DNA from: Dyadobacter beijingensis DSM 21582
Lineage (GTDB): Bacteria > Bacteroidota > Bacteroidia > Cytophagales > Spirosomataceae
Reading direction: 5' to 3'
NCBI RefSeq assembly: GCF_000382205.1
Contig: NZ_KB907791.1
Coordinates: 186,001 to 250,000 of the forward strand
DNA length: 64,000 nt
A model generated the notes under the pieces. That model ran no database searches. It worked only from the letters and a program-made list of their open reading frames with translations, and was not told the origin of the DNA. The translations under genes and the position numbers were made by a program. Below, piece by piece: positions 44,054 through 53,900 of the stretch; position 1 is the stretch's first letter, and each line of letters begins with the position of its first letter.

Positions 44054-44803
44054 ATGATGAAAATGACTACGCTTACCCTCACAACAGGATTATCTGCCAT
44101 GATCTTCGGGAGCTCGTTCGCGCAAAAGCCCGGCGAGCAGTATAACAATGCCGACTACAAGCTGAAAGCCGCGGAAGTGGTGTACGAAAGCCGCATCGAC
44201 GCGCTGGTTTTTGAAGTGACCGTCGAAGGGCAGGCCGGCAAGACCGTTCCGAAGCCCGTCGGCAGCATGAGCGGCGCGCCGGTGCTGGGTTATGTTTTTC
44301 CCACGACATTGAAATCCCGGGACGTAGGTTTTTCGGCCACGGAAGGCATCGTGGCCATGGCGCTCACCGCGCACCCGGATATGGACGACACGCCGCTCTG
44401 GGACGAGAACGCCGATGGTAAGTACGACAACGACGGCGTGGTATGGCATGCGCATTGGGTGGTGCTCACGAAGGACGAGCGCGTTCCGGGAGGTCTGAGT
44501 GTGAAGGAGTTCAAAGCGGGTGACAAGACCGTGGAGCTGCCAAAGACCGCACCGGGCCTCCCGTTTTTCTTCGACAGCCCCGGCTTCAACGTCATCTCGC
44601 AAGGGCCCTCGATGCGGGTGGTGGTGCCGTCTTTCCGGGTACACCATCAGCGCGATTTCAAGTTCGACGCCGTAGCGTGCTACATGCAGATGAGCCATTC
44701 CGACGGGCACCATAAGGCAGGTTCCGAGCCGATGCTGGGCGTTTACAATGTCTTTGGCGTGCTGTCGGGCAATTTGTCGCTGCCTTACACGGTAAAAAAG
44801 TAG
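44054..44803 (+). CDS. Unknown exported protein
   Basis: A 249-residue protein with a Sec signal peptide (MTTLTLTTGLSAMIFGSSFAQ). The mature part has beta-type segments and recurring His/Asp motifs: ALTAHPDMDDTPLWDENADG (which also looks like a Ca-binding DxNxDG loop), VWHAHWVVLT and MSHSDGHHKAG. These may form metal sites. No family I can name. It is monocistronic, facing the SGNH-like gene with 22 bases between stops. The start could be the second ATG (3 bases on). Confidence 0.75.
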   Translation: MMKMTTLTLTTGLSAMIFGSSFAQKPGEQYNNADYKLKAAEVVYESRIDALVFEVTVEGQAGKTVPKPVGSMSGAPVLGYVFPTTLKSRDVGFSATEGIVAMALTAHPDMDDTPLWDENADGKYDNDGVVWHAHWVVLTKDERVPGGLSVKEFKAGDKTVELPKTAPGLPFFFDSPGFNVISQGPSMRVVVPSFRVHHQRDFKFDAVACYMQMSHSDGHHKAGSEPMLGVYNVFGVLSGNLSLPYTVKK

Positions 44804-44825
44804 GGGTTTGACGGTATGGGGCGGG

Positions 44826-45779
44826 TCACTTTGCCCGGCTCTGCAAATACCGCGTGTAGATGGCCGCCCCTTTCCGGTTGAGATGGTGCGGGTCGAAAAG
44901 GTTTTCAGGCCTGAAAAGCGCGTTGCGCAATGCGTGACCGGGTGGTGGGATCAGGTTAGCCTCCGGTAGAAATGGTGCGACTTGCGACAGGATTTTGTAT
45001 TCGCCAGCCGTAATGCTGTTGGGATAGTAGAAAACTACTTTGCGGCCCAGCCTGCGTGACTGGTCGACCAGTTTATGGATTTGGGAAATATACCAGGCAT
45101 TCGGTGCCTGCTTTCCAGCCAGGGCGAACAGGCGATCGGTGGCGCTTTGGTTCGCGATCAGGCGTTCGTTGGTTTTCGAAAGTGACGCGGCCACGGATTG
45201 GTGGCCGTTTTGCTGCAAATCGGGCTGGCCTTCGATGGGATCATTGTCGGGGTGGAGGGCTTTTTTGACGGACAAAACCTGCGGGGCGATCGATAACATT
45301 TGAAAAAGCGTCGTGTTGAGGCCGTCGAGGAAGCCGGCTGCGTTTTCCTGGAAGCGGGCTCCGGGGCTACCGGCCAACGTTCGGGCACGGAAAATGGCGT
45401 CCGGGATTACCTGTTGCGGCGGCAATGCTACCGTGCTGTAATCCAACGCGCTGAGTTCAATGTAGATGGTTTTGACTGCCGGGTTATTAGCGAGCAGGTC
45501 TTTCGCGATTTCAATGGAGCTGTACGGGGACAGGCTGAACAGGCCGGCATTGTAGCTGCGCGTTTGTCCTCCATTCAAAGAATCGAACAGGGCAGGTTCG
45601 ATGCCGTACAGCGTCCGGCTGGTACCGATAAATACGACGTTTGGGTTAAATGCACGGCAAAGCTGCTGCCGGGCGGCAATATCGCGGCGGGGATCGGTGT
45701 AAAACTGCGCGACGACGAATGCTGCGGCCATTTTGAAGGCCAGAAGGAGCAGCAGCCATTTTGCAATTTTGATGATCAT
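44826..45779 (-). CDS. Membrane-anchored SGNH-hydrolase-like protein (DltD/AlgJ-like role)
   Basis: A 317-residue protein with one N-terminal membrane helix (IAKWLLLLLAFKMAAAFVVAQ), then a periplasmic SGNH-type fold: block I VVFIGTSRTLYGIEP with Ser54, and block V FDPHHLNRKGAAIYTR with Asp296 and His299. The central strand IYIELSALDYST fits the family. It is the last gene of an operon with a carrier protein, a P450 and an MBOAT acyltransferase. In Dlt and alginate-acetylation systems an SGNH-like partner of the MBOAT transfers the acyl group to the polymer. That is the most likely role; the acceptor is unknown. Confidence 0.82.
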   Translation of the reverse strand: MIIKIAKWLLLLLAFKMAAAFVVAQFYTDPRRDIAARQQLCRAFNPNVVFIGTSRTLYGIEPALFDSLNGGQTRSYNAGLFSLSPYSSIEIAKDLLANNPAVKTIYIELSALDYSTVALPPQQVIPDAIFRARTLAGSPGARFQENAAGFLDGLNTTLFQMLSIAPQVLSVKKALHPDNDPIEGQPDLQQNGHQSVAASLSKTNERLIANQSATDRLFALAGKQAPNAWYISQIHKLVDQSRRLGRKVVFYYPNSITAGEYKILSQVAPFLPEANLIPPPGHALRNALFRPENLFDPHHLNRKGAAIYTRYLQSRAK

Positions 45780-45804
45780 TGTAGCGGTTTTGATTATCGA
45801 TTGG

Positions 45805-47214
45805 TCAGAATTGAATGTAATAAAAGTTGGCTACCGACGGCCTGCCGAACAGCAGTACCAGCTGGACGAGTATAAGAAGCGACAGTGTCCGGTACAGCTT
45901 GCTTTTTTTGAGCAAATAGGAAGCAATGTCCTCCTGTTCCCCCATTTTGTAATTGAACAAATCCATCACGAGAAACAGCGCGACCGTCAGCAGGAAGCCG
46001 GAGCTAAGCACCGATCCCGCGCCTGACCTCAGTCCGAACATGCTGCCGTAGAGCCGCAATCCGCTATCCAGCCCGGCCGCGCGAAACCAGCCCATGATGA
46101 GCGTGCCCGTGAGCAGCCGCACCACCACGCGCGACACGAAATGTGCCTGCGAGCCGGGCGTCAGGCCTAAACGCGGATAGAAATGCTGCCAGAACTGTTT
46201 TGTGCGCATTTCGAAATTGATGTAAGCCCATTGCAGCGCGCCCCAGATCACGAACGACCAGCTCGCTCCGTGCCAGAGCCCGGTGATGATGAATGTTACC
46301 AGCCGATTGAATTCGAGCCGTTTTTGGTTGGTGACGCCTTTGCTGATATTGAAAAAAACATAATCGCGGAACCATGACGTGACCGTGATATTCCACGCGC
46401 TCCATGATTCGGTGCGTGACGGGCTGAAATAGTACCGGTTGGAAAAATTCCGGCTCAGCCTGATCCCGAACATCCGCGCCGAGCCGGTAGCAATGTCGCA
46501 ATAACCGGAGAAATCGCAGTACAACTGGATCGAAAACAGCAGGATGGCAAGCGTGACGGACACGGGCGTGAACGACTCGGGGCGGTCGAAAACGGGGCTG
46601 GTAATGTCTGCAAAACGGGCTGCCAGGACGATTTTTTTGAACAAGCCCCAGACAATGAAGTAGATGCCTGCCTTGATGTTGTCCGCGCTGTAAGGTTTCA
46701 GGTCACGCAGCTGCGGCACGAGCTGGCGCGTGCGTTCGAGCGGGCCAGCTAGCAGGGTAGGGAAGAATCCGAGGTAGATCATCAGGTAACCCAGGTGGTT
46801 TTCAGGCTTGATATACCGCCGGTACACGTCGTGCAGATAGCCGATGATCAGGAATGTGTAGTACGAAATGCCGATCGGCGCGATCCAGTTGAGCGCCACG
46901 AGCGACATGGAGTTATGGACCGGCACCAGGTATTTGAAAAACAGAAGCGGCGACAGGCAAATCACAATAGAGAGCGTAAGCAACGCTTTGCGGTGCTTTT
47001 TGGAATAACCCTGATTGCTCAATGCCTTGCCCGCCACGTAACAGATCGATACAAGCACCAGCCAGACGACGAGGTACTTCCCGCTCCAGCTGAGGTTGAA
47101 TAAAATGCTGGCTGCCAGCAGAAAAATCCATTTTTTGCCATCCGGTACTTTGTAATAGGCCGCGACGGCGAGGGACAGCAAAAGCAAATAGGTAAAATCC
47201 GTAAACTTGATCAT
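45805..47214 (-). CDS. MBOAT family membrane O-acyltransferase (AlgI/DltB type)
   Basis: A 469-residue polytopic protein, about ten hydrophobic segments, starting MIKFTDFTYLLLL (the frame extends into the P450 gene but the real start lies 5 bases after its stop). The conserved catalytic His is His315 in ITGLWHGASWSFVIWG, with MYLGFFPTLLAGPLERTRQ-type motif IYLGFFPTLLAGPLERTR and DFSGYCDIATGSARMFG earlier. These proteins move acyl groups from a cytosolic donor across the inner membrane. Its operon partners (carrier protein, P450, SGNH protein) supply a plausible donor and final transferase. Confidence 0.92.
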   Translation of the reverse strand: MIKFTDFTYLLLLSLAVAAYYKVPDGKKWIFLLAASILFNLSWSGKYLVVWLVLVSICYVAGKALSNQGYSKKHRKALLTLSIVICLSPLLFFKYLVPVHNSMSLVALNWIAPIGISYYTFLIIGYLHDVYRRYIKPENHLGYLMIYLGFFPTLLAGPLERTRQLVPQLRDLKPYSADNIKAGIYFIVWGLFKKIVLAARFADITSPVFDRPESFTPVSVTLAILLFSIQLYCDFSGYCDIATGSARMFGIRLSRNFSNRYYFSPSRTESWSAWNITVTSWFRDYVFFNISKGVTNQKRLEFNRLVTFIITGLWHGASWSFVIWGALQWAYINFEMRTKQFWQHFYPRLGLTPGSQAHFVSRVVVRLLTGTLIMGWFRAAGLDSGLRLYGSMFGLRSGAGSVLSSGFLLTVALFLVMDLFNYKMGEQEDIASYLLKKSKLYRTLSLLILVQLVLLFGRPSVANFYYIQF

Positions 47215-47219
47215 GCCCC

Positions 47220-48428
47220 CTATTTTAACAGCACGGGCAAGGTCTTGTAACCCCGGAAAAAGATTTTGGAATCCCATTCGGGCGCCTTGGATGGGTTCAG
47301 CCGGATGTCGGGGAAGGCCGCCATGAAGCGGGGCAGGAATTTCTGCAATTCGTAGCGCGACAGCCGGGCGCCCAGGCAATGGTGCATCCCGAAACCAAAG
47401 CCGATGTGCGGGTTAGGCTTGCGCGCGGGCATGAACGTGTCGGGATTTTCAAATACGGCCGGGTCGTGGTTCGCGGAGGCCAGGCCCAGGAGGACCGTTT
47501 GCCCTTTGCGGAGTTTTAGCCCTTCATATTCCATTTCGCGGGCGACCTGCCGGGGTATCCAGTTTACGGGGCTCACGTGGCGGATCAGCTCTTCCACGGC
47601 GATGGCGCATTGGTTGTGCGCCTGCCAGTTGATCACCTTGTCGCAATTCGCGATGAGCGTTGCGATGCTTTTGGTGAGCAAAAGGGTAGTGGTTTCCGTC
47701 GCGGCATTGACGAGAAATTCCCAGGTGCCGATCAGCTGCGCGGCCCTGTCGCTGCCCATGATCTCGCGCATTTGGAGCAGCAGGCTGTTGGTCGCTTCGG
47801 TCTCGTGGCGGGTAAATGTTTTGGAAAGATAGCTGTGAAAGGTTTTCGACATCGACGCGCATTCGAGCAGCTCGTTGACCGACAGGGTTTTCTCGAAAAT
47901 GAAGGTGATCACGTACGAGAAATGCTGGATGAAGTCATAATCCGATTTGTCCAGGTCGATGATCCTGCTGATGATCAGAAAGCTGAATTGCCGTGCCATT
48001 TCCACCAGGTCCGTCTCTTCTTTTCCGTCGAGTCCGGCGATGATCTCGTTAATGGCACCTAGTGTAATATTCTCGTAGTCAGCCTGATAGAATTTCTGGT
48101 TCACAAACCGGCGGTGTTCCGCGTGCTTTTCGCCATTCATGAACAGCAGCCAGTACCGCAGGCTTTCACCGAATTCGAGCAGACCGGGGTCGTTGTCCGA
48201 CAGGGCCGAAACGACTTTGAACCTCTCCGTAAAATCGAAGTTCCTGAAATTTTCCGAGTCGGACAGGATCTTCCGCACATTGGCATAATCCATCGCCACG
48301 AGGTCTCCGAACAAATTGAAGTGCAGCGGATCGGTCTGGCGAATGTCGGCGATCAGCCCGGAATAATTTTGGTTGACCTCTTTACTGGCTGACCAGATCG
48401 AAGTGGCAGACATGAGCGGGGTTTGCAT
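47220..48428 (-). CDS. Cytochrome P450
   Basis: A 402-residue bacterial P450. The haem ligand Cys is in IGFGFGMHHCLGARLSRYEL, the ExxR motif is EELIRH, and the I-helix reads NAATETTTLL, where the usual AGxET reads A-A-T-E-T. No membrane anchor, so it is soluble. It lies between an acyl carrier protein gene (14-base gap) and an MBOAT gene (5 bases). P450s next to carrier genes often oxidise carrier-bound acyl or aminoacyl groups, so it may hydroxylate the group later transferred by the MBOAT (inference). Electron partners are not in the operon. Confidence 0.93.
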   Translation of the reverse strand: MQTPLMSATSIWSASKEVNQNYSGLIADIRQTDPLHFNLFGDLVAMDYANVRKILSDSENFRNFDFTERFKVVSALSDNDPGLLEFGESLRYWLLFMNGEKHAEHRRFVNQKFYQADYENITLGAINEIIAGLDGKEETDLVEMARQFSFLIISRIIDLDKSDYDFIQHFSYVITFIFEKTLSVNELLECASMSKTFHSYLSKTFTRHETEATNSLLLQMREIMGSDRAAQLIGTWEFLVNAATETTTLLLTKSIATLIANCDKVINWQAHNQCAIAVEELIRHVSPVNWIPRQVAREMEYEGLKLRKGQTVLLGLASANHDPAVFENPDTFMPARKPNPHIGFGFGMHHCLGARLSRYELQKFLPRFMAAFPDIRLNPSKAPEWDSKIFFRGYKTLPVLLK

Positions 48429-48442
48429 GATCGGACGGGCTT

Positions 48443-48691
48443 TTATGCTTCCTGATTTTCGGCGATCCATTCGCTGGTGGCGGCAATGGTGCGCATTTCC
48501 CAGAAAATGGAAGGGCTCAGTTCCATTCCTACATAATCTTCCAGCTCGGTCGTAATGTTGACCAGGATCAGTGAATCGAGGCGGAAGTGGACGATGTCGG
48601 CATCGAGCGCGACTTCGGAAGGATCAATTTGAGCGTGATTCGAGATTTTAGCGGTAATCCAATCGGAAATTTCAGTAAGTGATTTGGGCAT
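48443..48691 (-). CDS. Acyl carrier protein (phosphopantetheine-binding)
   Basis: An 82-residue carrier protein, the usual length. The phosphopantetheine site is Ser40 in FRLDSLILVNITTELED, followed by the conserved ELSPSIFWEMRTI third-helix region typical of stand-alone aminoacyl/polyketide-type carriers. It heads the operon with the P450 and MBOAT. No loading enzyme (adenylation ligase or acyltransferase) is adjacent; the supply must come from elsewhere in the genome. Small, acidic, cytoplasmic. Confidence 0.9.
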   Translation of the reverse strand: MPKSLTEISDWITAKISNHAQIDPSEVALDADIVHFRLDSLILVNITTELEDYVGMELSPSIFWEMRTIAATSEWIAENQEA

Positions 48692-48929
48692 GAGGGCGTC
48701 AGGTAGCTTTTACAGAGGTATAAACCCTCAATATAACAGCAAACTTGCTTCCGGAAAAGCCGCCGGACGCGATAATGTGCTTTTGACACGAAATATGTTA
48801 GTAACCGGTGTAACTTTCTACCGGAAATGAATGCTGTGCCCGCCGGCATCGATTTTTACCGGTATATTCGGCAGGCACCGCGCTTTACGAGTTACCGCAG
48901 TTATCCAGGCACATTTTACCGTAACACCC

Positions 48930-49505
48930 ATGCACCGGTCGGCATTGATTGATGAAAAAGCGCTTTTGCAGCTCGTGGCCGCGGGCGACGAGCGGGCATT
49001 CACGCGGGTGTTCGACCATTATCACCAGCGGTTGGGGATGCACATCTACCGCATAACCCGGTCCGAGCAGGTCGCCGAGGAACTGGTACACGATGTTTTC
49101 CTGAAAATATGGCGGAACCGGGAGCTGCTGTCGGAGATTGAAAATTTCTCCGTTTACCTGTTCGTCGTATCCAAAAATGCGGCCCTGAATGCACTGAAAA
49201 AGATTGCTGCCGAACGCACCCGCTTCACAGACCTTGAAGATGCCGCCGAAGGAGAACCCGACCAGCCCGACGACTACCGCTACGCATTGATCGACGAGGC
49301 GATCGACCGGCTGCCGGCCCAGCAGCGGCAGGTTTATTTGCTCAGCAGGCACCACCGGCTGTCGTACCAGGAAATCGCGGAGCAAATGGGGATTTCGCGG
49401 GAGACGGTTAAAAAGTACCTGCAAATTGCCACGGCGTCGATGGTTGCCTACATTGGAAAAAGCGTCAAAATGAGCCCGATACTTGTTTTGAAAATTTTCT
49501 TTTAA
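48930..49505 (+). CDS. ECF sigma factor of the FecI/SusCD-regulating type
   Basis: A 191-residue sigma factor. Region 2 includes VFDHYHQRLGMHIYRITRSEQ and ELVHDVFLKIWRN; region 4 includes LSYQEIAEQMGISRETVKKYLQ. The start MHRSALIDEK is preferred; the frame is open further upstream. It precedes a FecR anti-sigma gene by 71 bases and the STN-containing SusC gene, so it is probably activated by transport signals through that outer membrane receptor. Confidence 0.93.
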   Translation: MHRSALIDEKALLQLVAAGDERAFTRVFDHYHQRLGMHIYRITRSEQVAEELVHDVFLKIWRNRELLSEIENFSVYLFVVSKNAALNALKKIAAERTRFTDLEDAAEGEPDQPDDYRYALIDEAIDRLPAQQRQVYLLSRHHRLSYQEIAEQMGISRETVKKYLQIATASMVAYIGKSVKMSPILVLKIFF

Positions 49506-49576
49506 AAAAATCCTTTTACGTAGCCCCTTTTCGCGGGGCGGCATTGTCCTTCGGGTGAAACAGCATTTCAAAGGCA

Positions 49577-50746
49577 ATGAGCCAGGAGGAACAACAACAC
49601 TTACGACAGCTTTTCGACCGCTACTATGCCGGCAGCGCCACGCCGGCCGAAGAGGAGGAACTCATGCGGTATGTCCGCGCCGGACATGACGATGGCGCGA
49701 TCGAGGCCGCTATGAAGCGTAACTGGCTCGAAACGCCGGACGAGGCAACCCTGTTCGATTCCGCGCAGCGTGAAAACATGCTGGGGTCTATCCTCGCGTC
49801 CGCACGGGAGCGGAAGCGCTGGCATGTGGGCATATGGGTAAGATATGCGGCCGCGGCTGCCATGCTGGCCCTGGTGGCCGGGTTATGGATCATGCGGAAA
49901 AGCGCCAGTGAAAGGCCTGTGGCGGTAGCAAGCGTACAAACCGGAGACGTCGCGCCCGGCGGCAACAAGGCGTTGCTCACCCTGGCCGACGGGCAGGGCA
50001 TTGAGCTCGACCGCGTCGGCAGCGGGCTGGTGGCGCGCCAGGGAAATACGGAGATCACCAAGCAGGACGACGGCCTCGTTGTGTACAACCACCGCTCATC
50101 GGCCGCCGCCGCCGCGGGCTTCAACAAAGTATCGACGCCGAGGGGCGGTCAATATAAAATACAGTTACCGGACGGCAGCAAGGTATGGCTCAACGCGTCT
50201 TCGTCGATCCGGTTTCCATCGGTTTTTTCGGGCAATGAGCGGCCCGTCGAGATTACGGGCGAGGCGTATTTCGAAGTGACGAAAGATCCTTCCCGGCCAT
50301 TCAGGGTACGTTTCAACGGCTCGGTAGTGCAAGTACTGGGCACGAGCTTCAATGTGATGGCCTATGCCGAAGAGCGGGTGTCGAAAACGACGCTGGTGGA
50401 AGGCTCCGTGTCCGTGCGGAACGGGCAGGGACAGGCCATGCTGCGGCCGGGCCAGCAAGCCGCATTGTTGCCCGGCGGCCGTATTGAAACGGCTTTCAAG
50501 CCCGTCGAGGAAGCCGTGGCCTGGAAGGAGGGGATGTTTTATTTCAAAAATGCAGGTGTAAAAGAGGTCATGCGGCAGCTGTCACGCTGGTATGACGTGG
50601 AAGTTACCTATCGGGGCGAGGTGCCGGTGCGGCAATTTACGGGCCGGGTATCCCGCCATGTGAACCTTTCGGAAATCGTGGGAATGCTGCGGTACGCCGG
50701 GGTGAATTGCAGCCTGGAAGGCGGTACCGTCGTCGTAGAACCCTAG
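49577..50746 (+). CDS. FecR family anti-sigma factor
   Basis: A 389-residue inner membrane protein. The cytosolic part (1-85) should bind the sigma factor, one helix spans about 93-110 (YAAAAAMLALVAGLWIM) and the FecR domain covers about 185-285 (VWLNASSSIRFPSVF, VEITGEAYFEVTKDP, VQVLGTSFNVMAY). A C-terminal DUF4974-like part ends the protein (VKEVMRQLSRWYDVEVTY, FTGRVSRHVNLSEIVGML). It passes the SusC STN signal to the sigma factor encoded upstream. Confidence 0.94.
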   Translation: MSQEEQQHLRQLFDRYYAGSATPAEEEELMRYVRAGHDDGAIEAAMKRNWLETPDEATLFDSAQRENMLGSILASARERKRWHVGIWVRYAAAAAMLALVAGLWIMRKSASERPVAVASVQTGDVAPGGNKALLTLADGQGIELDRVGSGLVARQGNTEITKQDDGLVVYNHRSSAAAAAGFNKVSTPRGGQYKIQLPDGSKVWLNASSSIRFPSVFSGNERPVEITGEAYFEVTKDPSRPFRVRFNGSVVQVLGTSFNVMAYAEERVSKTTLVEGSVSVRNGQGQAMLRPGQQAALLPGGRIETAFKPVEEAVAWKEGMFYFKNAGVKEVMRQLSRWYDVEVTYRGEVPVRQFTGRVSRHVNLSEIVGMLRYAGVNCSLEGGTVVVEP

Positions 50747-50865
50747 CTAACGTATATCGTACAGCGTTTAACCCTGAACTAAATCAACTCTCAACCATAA
50801 ACTCTCAAAGCCTATGCTGACCGGGCCGTATGTTCCGACCTGAAACCGTAGTGCCAAAAACAAAA

Positions 50866-50889
50866 GGGAAAATGCGCTAACATTTTCCC
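50866..50889 (+). terminator. Hairpin between FecR and SusC genes
   Basis: GGGAAAATG (50866-50874) pairs with CATTTTCCC (50881-50889) around CGCTAA. No long T-run follows. Flanking it, CCTGAACTA (50773-50781) pairs with TAGTTCAGG (50892-50900), so alternative folding of this leader is possible. It lies in the 209-base gap before the SusC gene. Confidence 0.4.
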
Positions 50890-50955
50890 CGTAGTTCAGG
50901 CGCAACCGGGCTTCTCTGAAAAGTCATTTTGCCATTCCTAAACTTTAACAAAGTT

Positions 50956-53900
50956 ATGAAAATTAACCTTTTGCCCCGCTTTCCGGCGGGCAGCAGGGCG
51001 TATATTGTCGCCCAAACACTGATTATTATGACCAGGATCGCGCTTTTGCTCATCATAACCCTGTCACATGTGACGGCGGACGGGTTTAGTCAAAAGATTT
51101 CCTTTCATGCCAGAAACGTCCCGCTGCCAACCGCCCTTCGCAACATCGAGCAGCAGACGGGATACTTGTTCCTGTACGACGAGCTGGACTTGCCTGCTTC
51201 GAAAAAAGTGTCTGTAAAGCTCAAAAACGCCTCGATCGACGAACTTTTGCAGGAAGTTTTCCGGGATATGCCGCTTTCCTACAAAATTTTCCAGCGGAAT
51301 ATCGTATTGAAAAAAATAGTGAAAACTCCGGTGCCCGAAACCGCATTGCCGGCGCGCCTGCCCGACACGCAGCCCGCCATCCGGCTCAACCAACGGAGCA
51401 TCGATCCGCTGCCCGTCAGCACCGACCGCATTGTGCGCGGCCGCGTGACGGATGAAAACGGCGGCCCGTTTCCCGGTGTGAGCATTATCGTGAAGAACAC
51501 CCAAACCGGTACGGCGACCGACGCTGACGGAGAGTTCCGGCTCACCATTCCCGACGGGCCGGCAGGCGAGCTCGTGATCGTCGCGAGTTTTGTCGGGTAT
51601 AAGAACCAGGAAATTCCCGTGGGAAGCCAGGCGGAGCTAAATTTCGGCATGACGGTGGATACCAAGGCACTGAACGACGTGGTCGTGGTCGGCTACGGAA
51701 CCCAGAAGCAGAGCAGCATCACTGGTTCGGTGGCCTCATTGCCTATGAAAAATGTCGCCAGCCAGCCGCTCACGAGCCTCGACCAGGCCCTGGGCGGGCA
51801 GATCGCCGGCGTGAACGTGGCGCAGACGAAAGGCGCGCCGGGCGGGGGCGTGTCGGTACGCGTACGCGGCACGGGTTCGATAGGCGCGGGCAACGAGCCT
51901 TTGTACGTGATCGACGGCTTCCCCGTATCCAGCGATTTCAACAGCAATTTCAACCCGCTTTCGTCCATTAACCCCAACGATATCGAATCCATTGAAATAC
52001 TCAAAGATGCCTCGGCGGCAGCCATTTACGGTTCGCGGGGCAGCAATGGGGTAGTGCTGGTGACGACGAAGCACGGCAAATCGGGCAAATCGGTGGTGCA
52101 GCTGGATACATATTATGGTTTCCAGCAGGTGGCCAACAAGATCGATATGCTCGACGCGCGGGAATATGCCGAATACAATATGGAGGCGCGCAACAATGCC
52201 TGGGTGGACCGGGGCGGCAATGCCAGCGACCCCAACAGCGCACGGCCGGCCGCATTGCAGATCCCCGAAATGTTCATGAACGCGCAGTCGCTGGGCAAAG
52301 GTACCGACTGGCAGGACGAGGTGTTCCGCACGGCAGCCATTCAGAACCACCAGCTGTCGGTTTCCGGCGGGAACGATAAAACGACCTTTTTCATTTCCGG
52401 GGCCTATTTCAAACAGGACGGGATTGTGATGAAAACCGGTTTCGAGCGCTATTCGGCCCGGGTGAACCTCGACCACCATCTTACCAGACACGTCAGTGTG
52501 GGCATGAACCTGTCGCCATCGTTTGCGACGAGCCGCATTCTGCCTGTGGAAGACCAGGTATTTACGGGCGGAATTCTCGGTTCGGCATTGTCGCTGCCGC
52601 CTACCGTGCCTGTTTACAACCCCGACGGCTCGTTTACGACCCTGCTGGGCCCGTCGCCCTACAATATCGGGGTGATCGACAACCCGGTAGCCATTGCGAC
52701 GAAGATCAGGGACAAACGCACCGTTTTCAGAACATTGGGCAATGTCTATGCGGAAATAAACCTGCTGGCAGGCCTCAAATTCCGCACTTCCTTCGGCCTC
52801 GACTACTCCGATGCCCGCGAGAATGCCTACTACCCGTCCGACCTCGGCTGGAACGGCGTGCCCGCCCCCGTGCAGGCGAGGGCCATCGCTTCCACCGGGC
52901 GTGACCTTAACTGGCTGAACGAAAACATTCTCACTTATAAAAAGGTATTTAATACCAAACACGAGCTGGACCTCCTGGCCGGTTTCACATCCCAGAAAGC
53001 CCACGGCGAATCGGCCGCGCTGAATGCCACCAACTTCCCGACGGACCTCGTGCCGACGCTGAATGCGGGGCAGGTCACGGGCGGCAGTACCAATGTGTCG
53101 GAATGGTCGCTGCTGTCGCTGCTGGCGCGTGTCAATTACACCTACTCGGGCAAGTATCTTTTTTCGGCGACAATGCGGCGCGATGGTTCGTCGCGGTTTG
53201 GCGCACGCAACAAATGGGGCACGTTCCCGTCGGCTTCCGTAGGCTGGTATGTTTCGGAGGAAGGTTTCATGAAATCGCAGAATGTGGTTTCGGAACTGAA
53301 ACTGCGGGCGAGCTACGGGCTGGCCGGGAACAACTCGATCGGTAACTATAACCACATCGGGCTGCTTTCCAACCGCCGGTACAGTTTTGGGGCGGGCGCA
53401 GGTTCGCTGGCCTACGGGCTGTATCCCAGCTCGATCAGCAACGAGCAGCTGGGCTGGGAAATGATGCACCAGTTCGACATCGGCGTCGATTTCGCGCTGC
53501 TCCGCAACCGGCTCAGTTTTACCATTGATTTTTACAATAAAAATACGACCGACCTGCTCCTGAATGTGCCGGTACCTGCCTCTATGGGCTACGAAACAGC
53601 CTTGCAAAACATCGGTAAGCTCAATAACCGCGGCTGGGAGTTCAGTGTGAACTCCAAAAACCTGACGGGCGCATTCAAATGGTCGACGGCGTTCAACATT
53701 TCTTTTAACCAAAACAAAGTGGTGAAGCTCGGGCCGTCGGGTAATCCAATTATCTCAAAAAGCCCGTCGTTCAGTCCTAATACGCATATTACCAAAATCG
53801 GCTCGCCGATCGGCAGCTTCTGGGGGTACGATGCGATCGGCGTGTACCAGTCGCAGGAAGAAGTGGACAACAGTCCGAGGGTGACCGGCAGCACCGGCTC

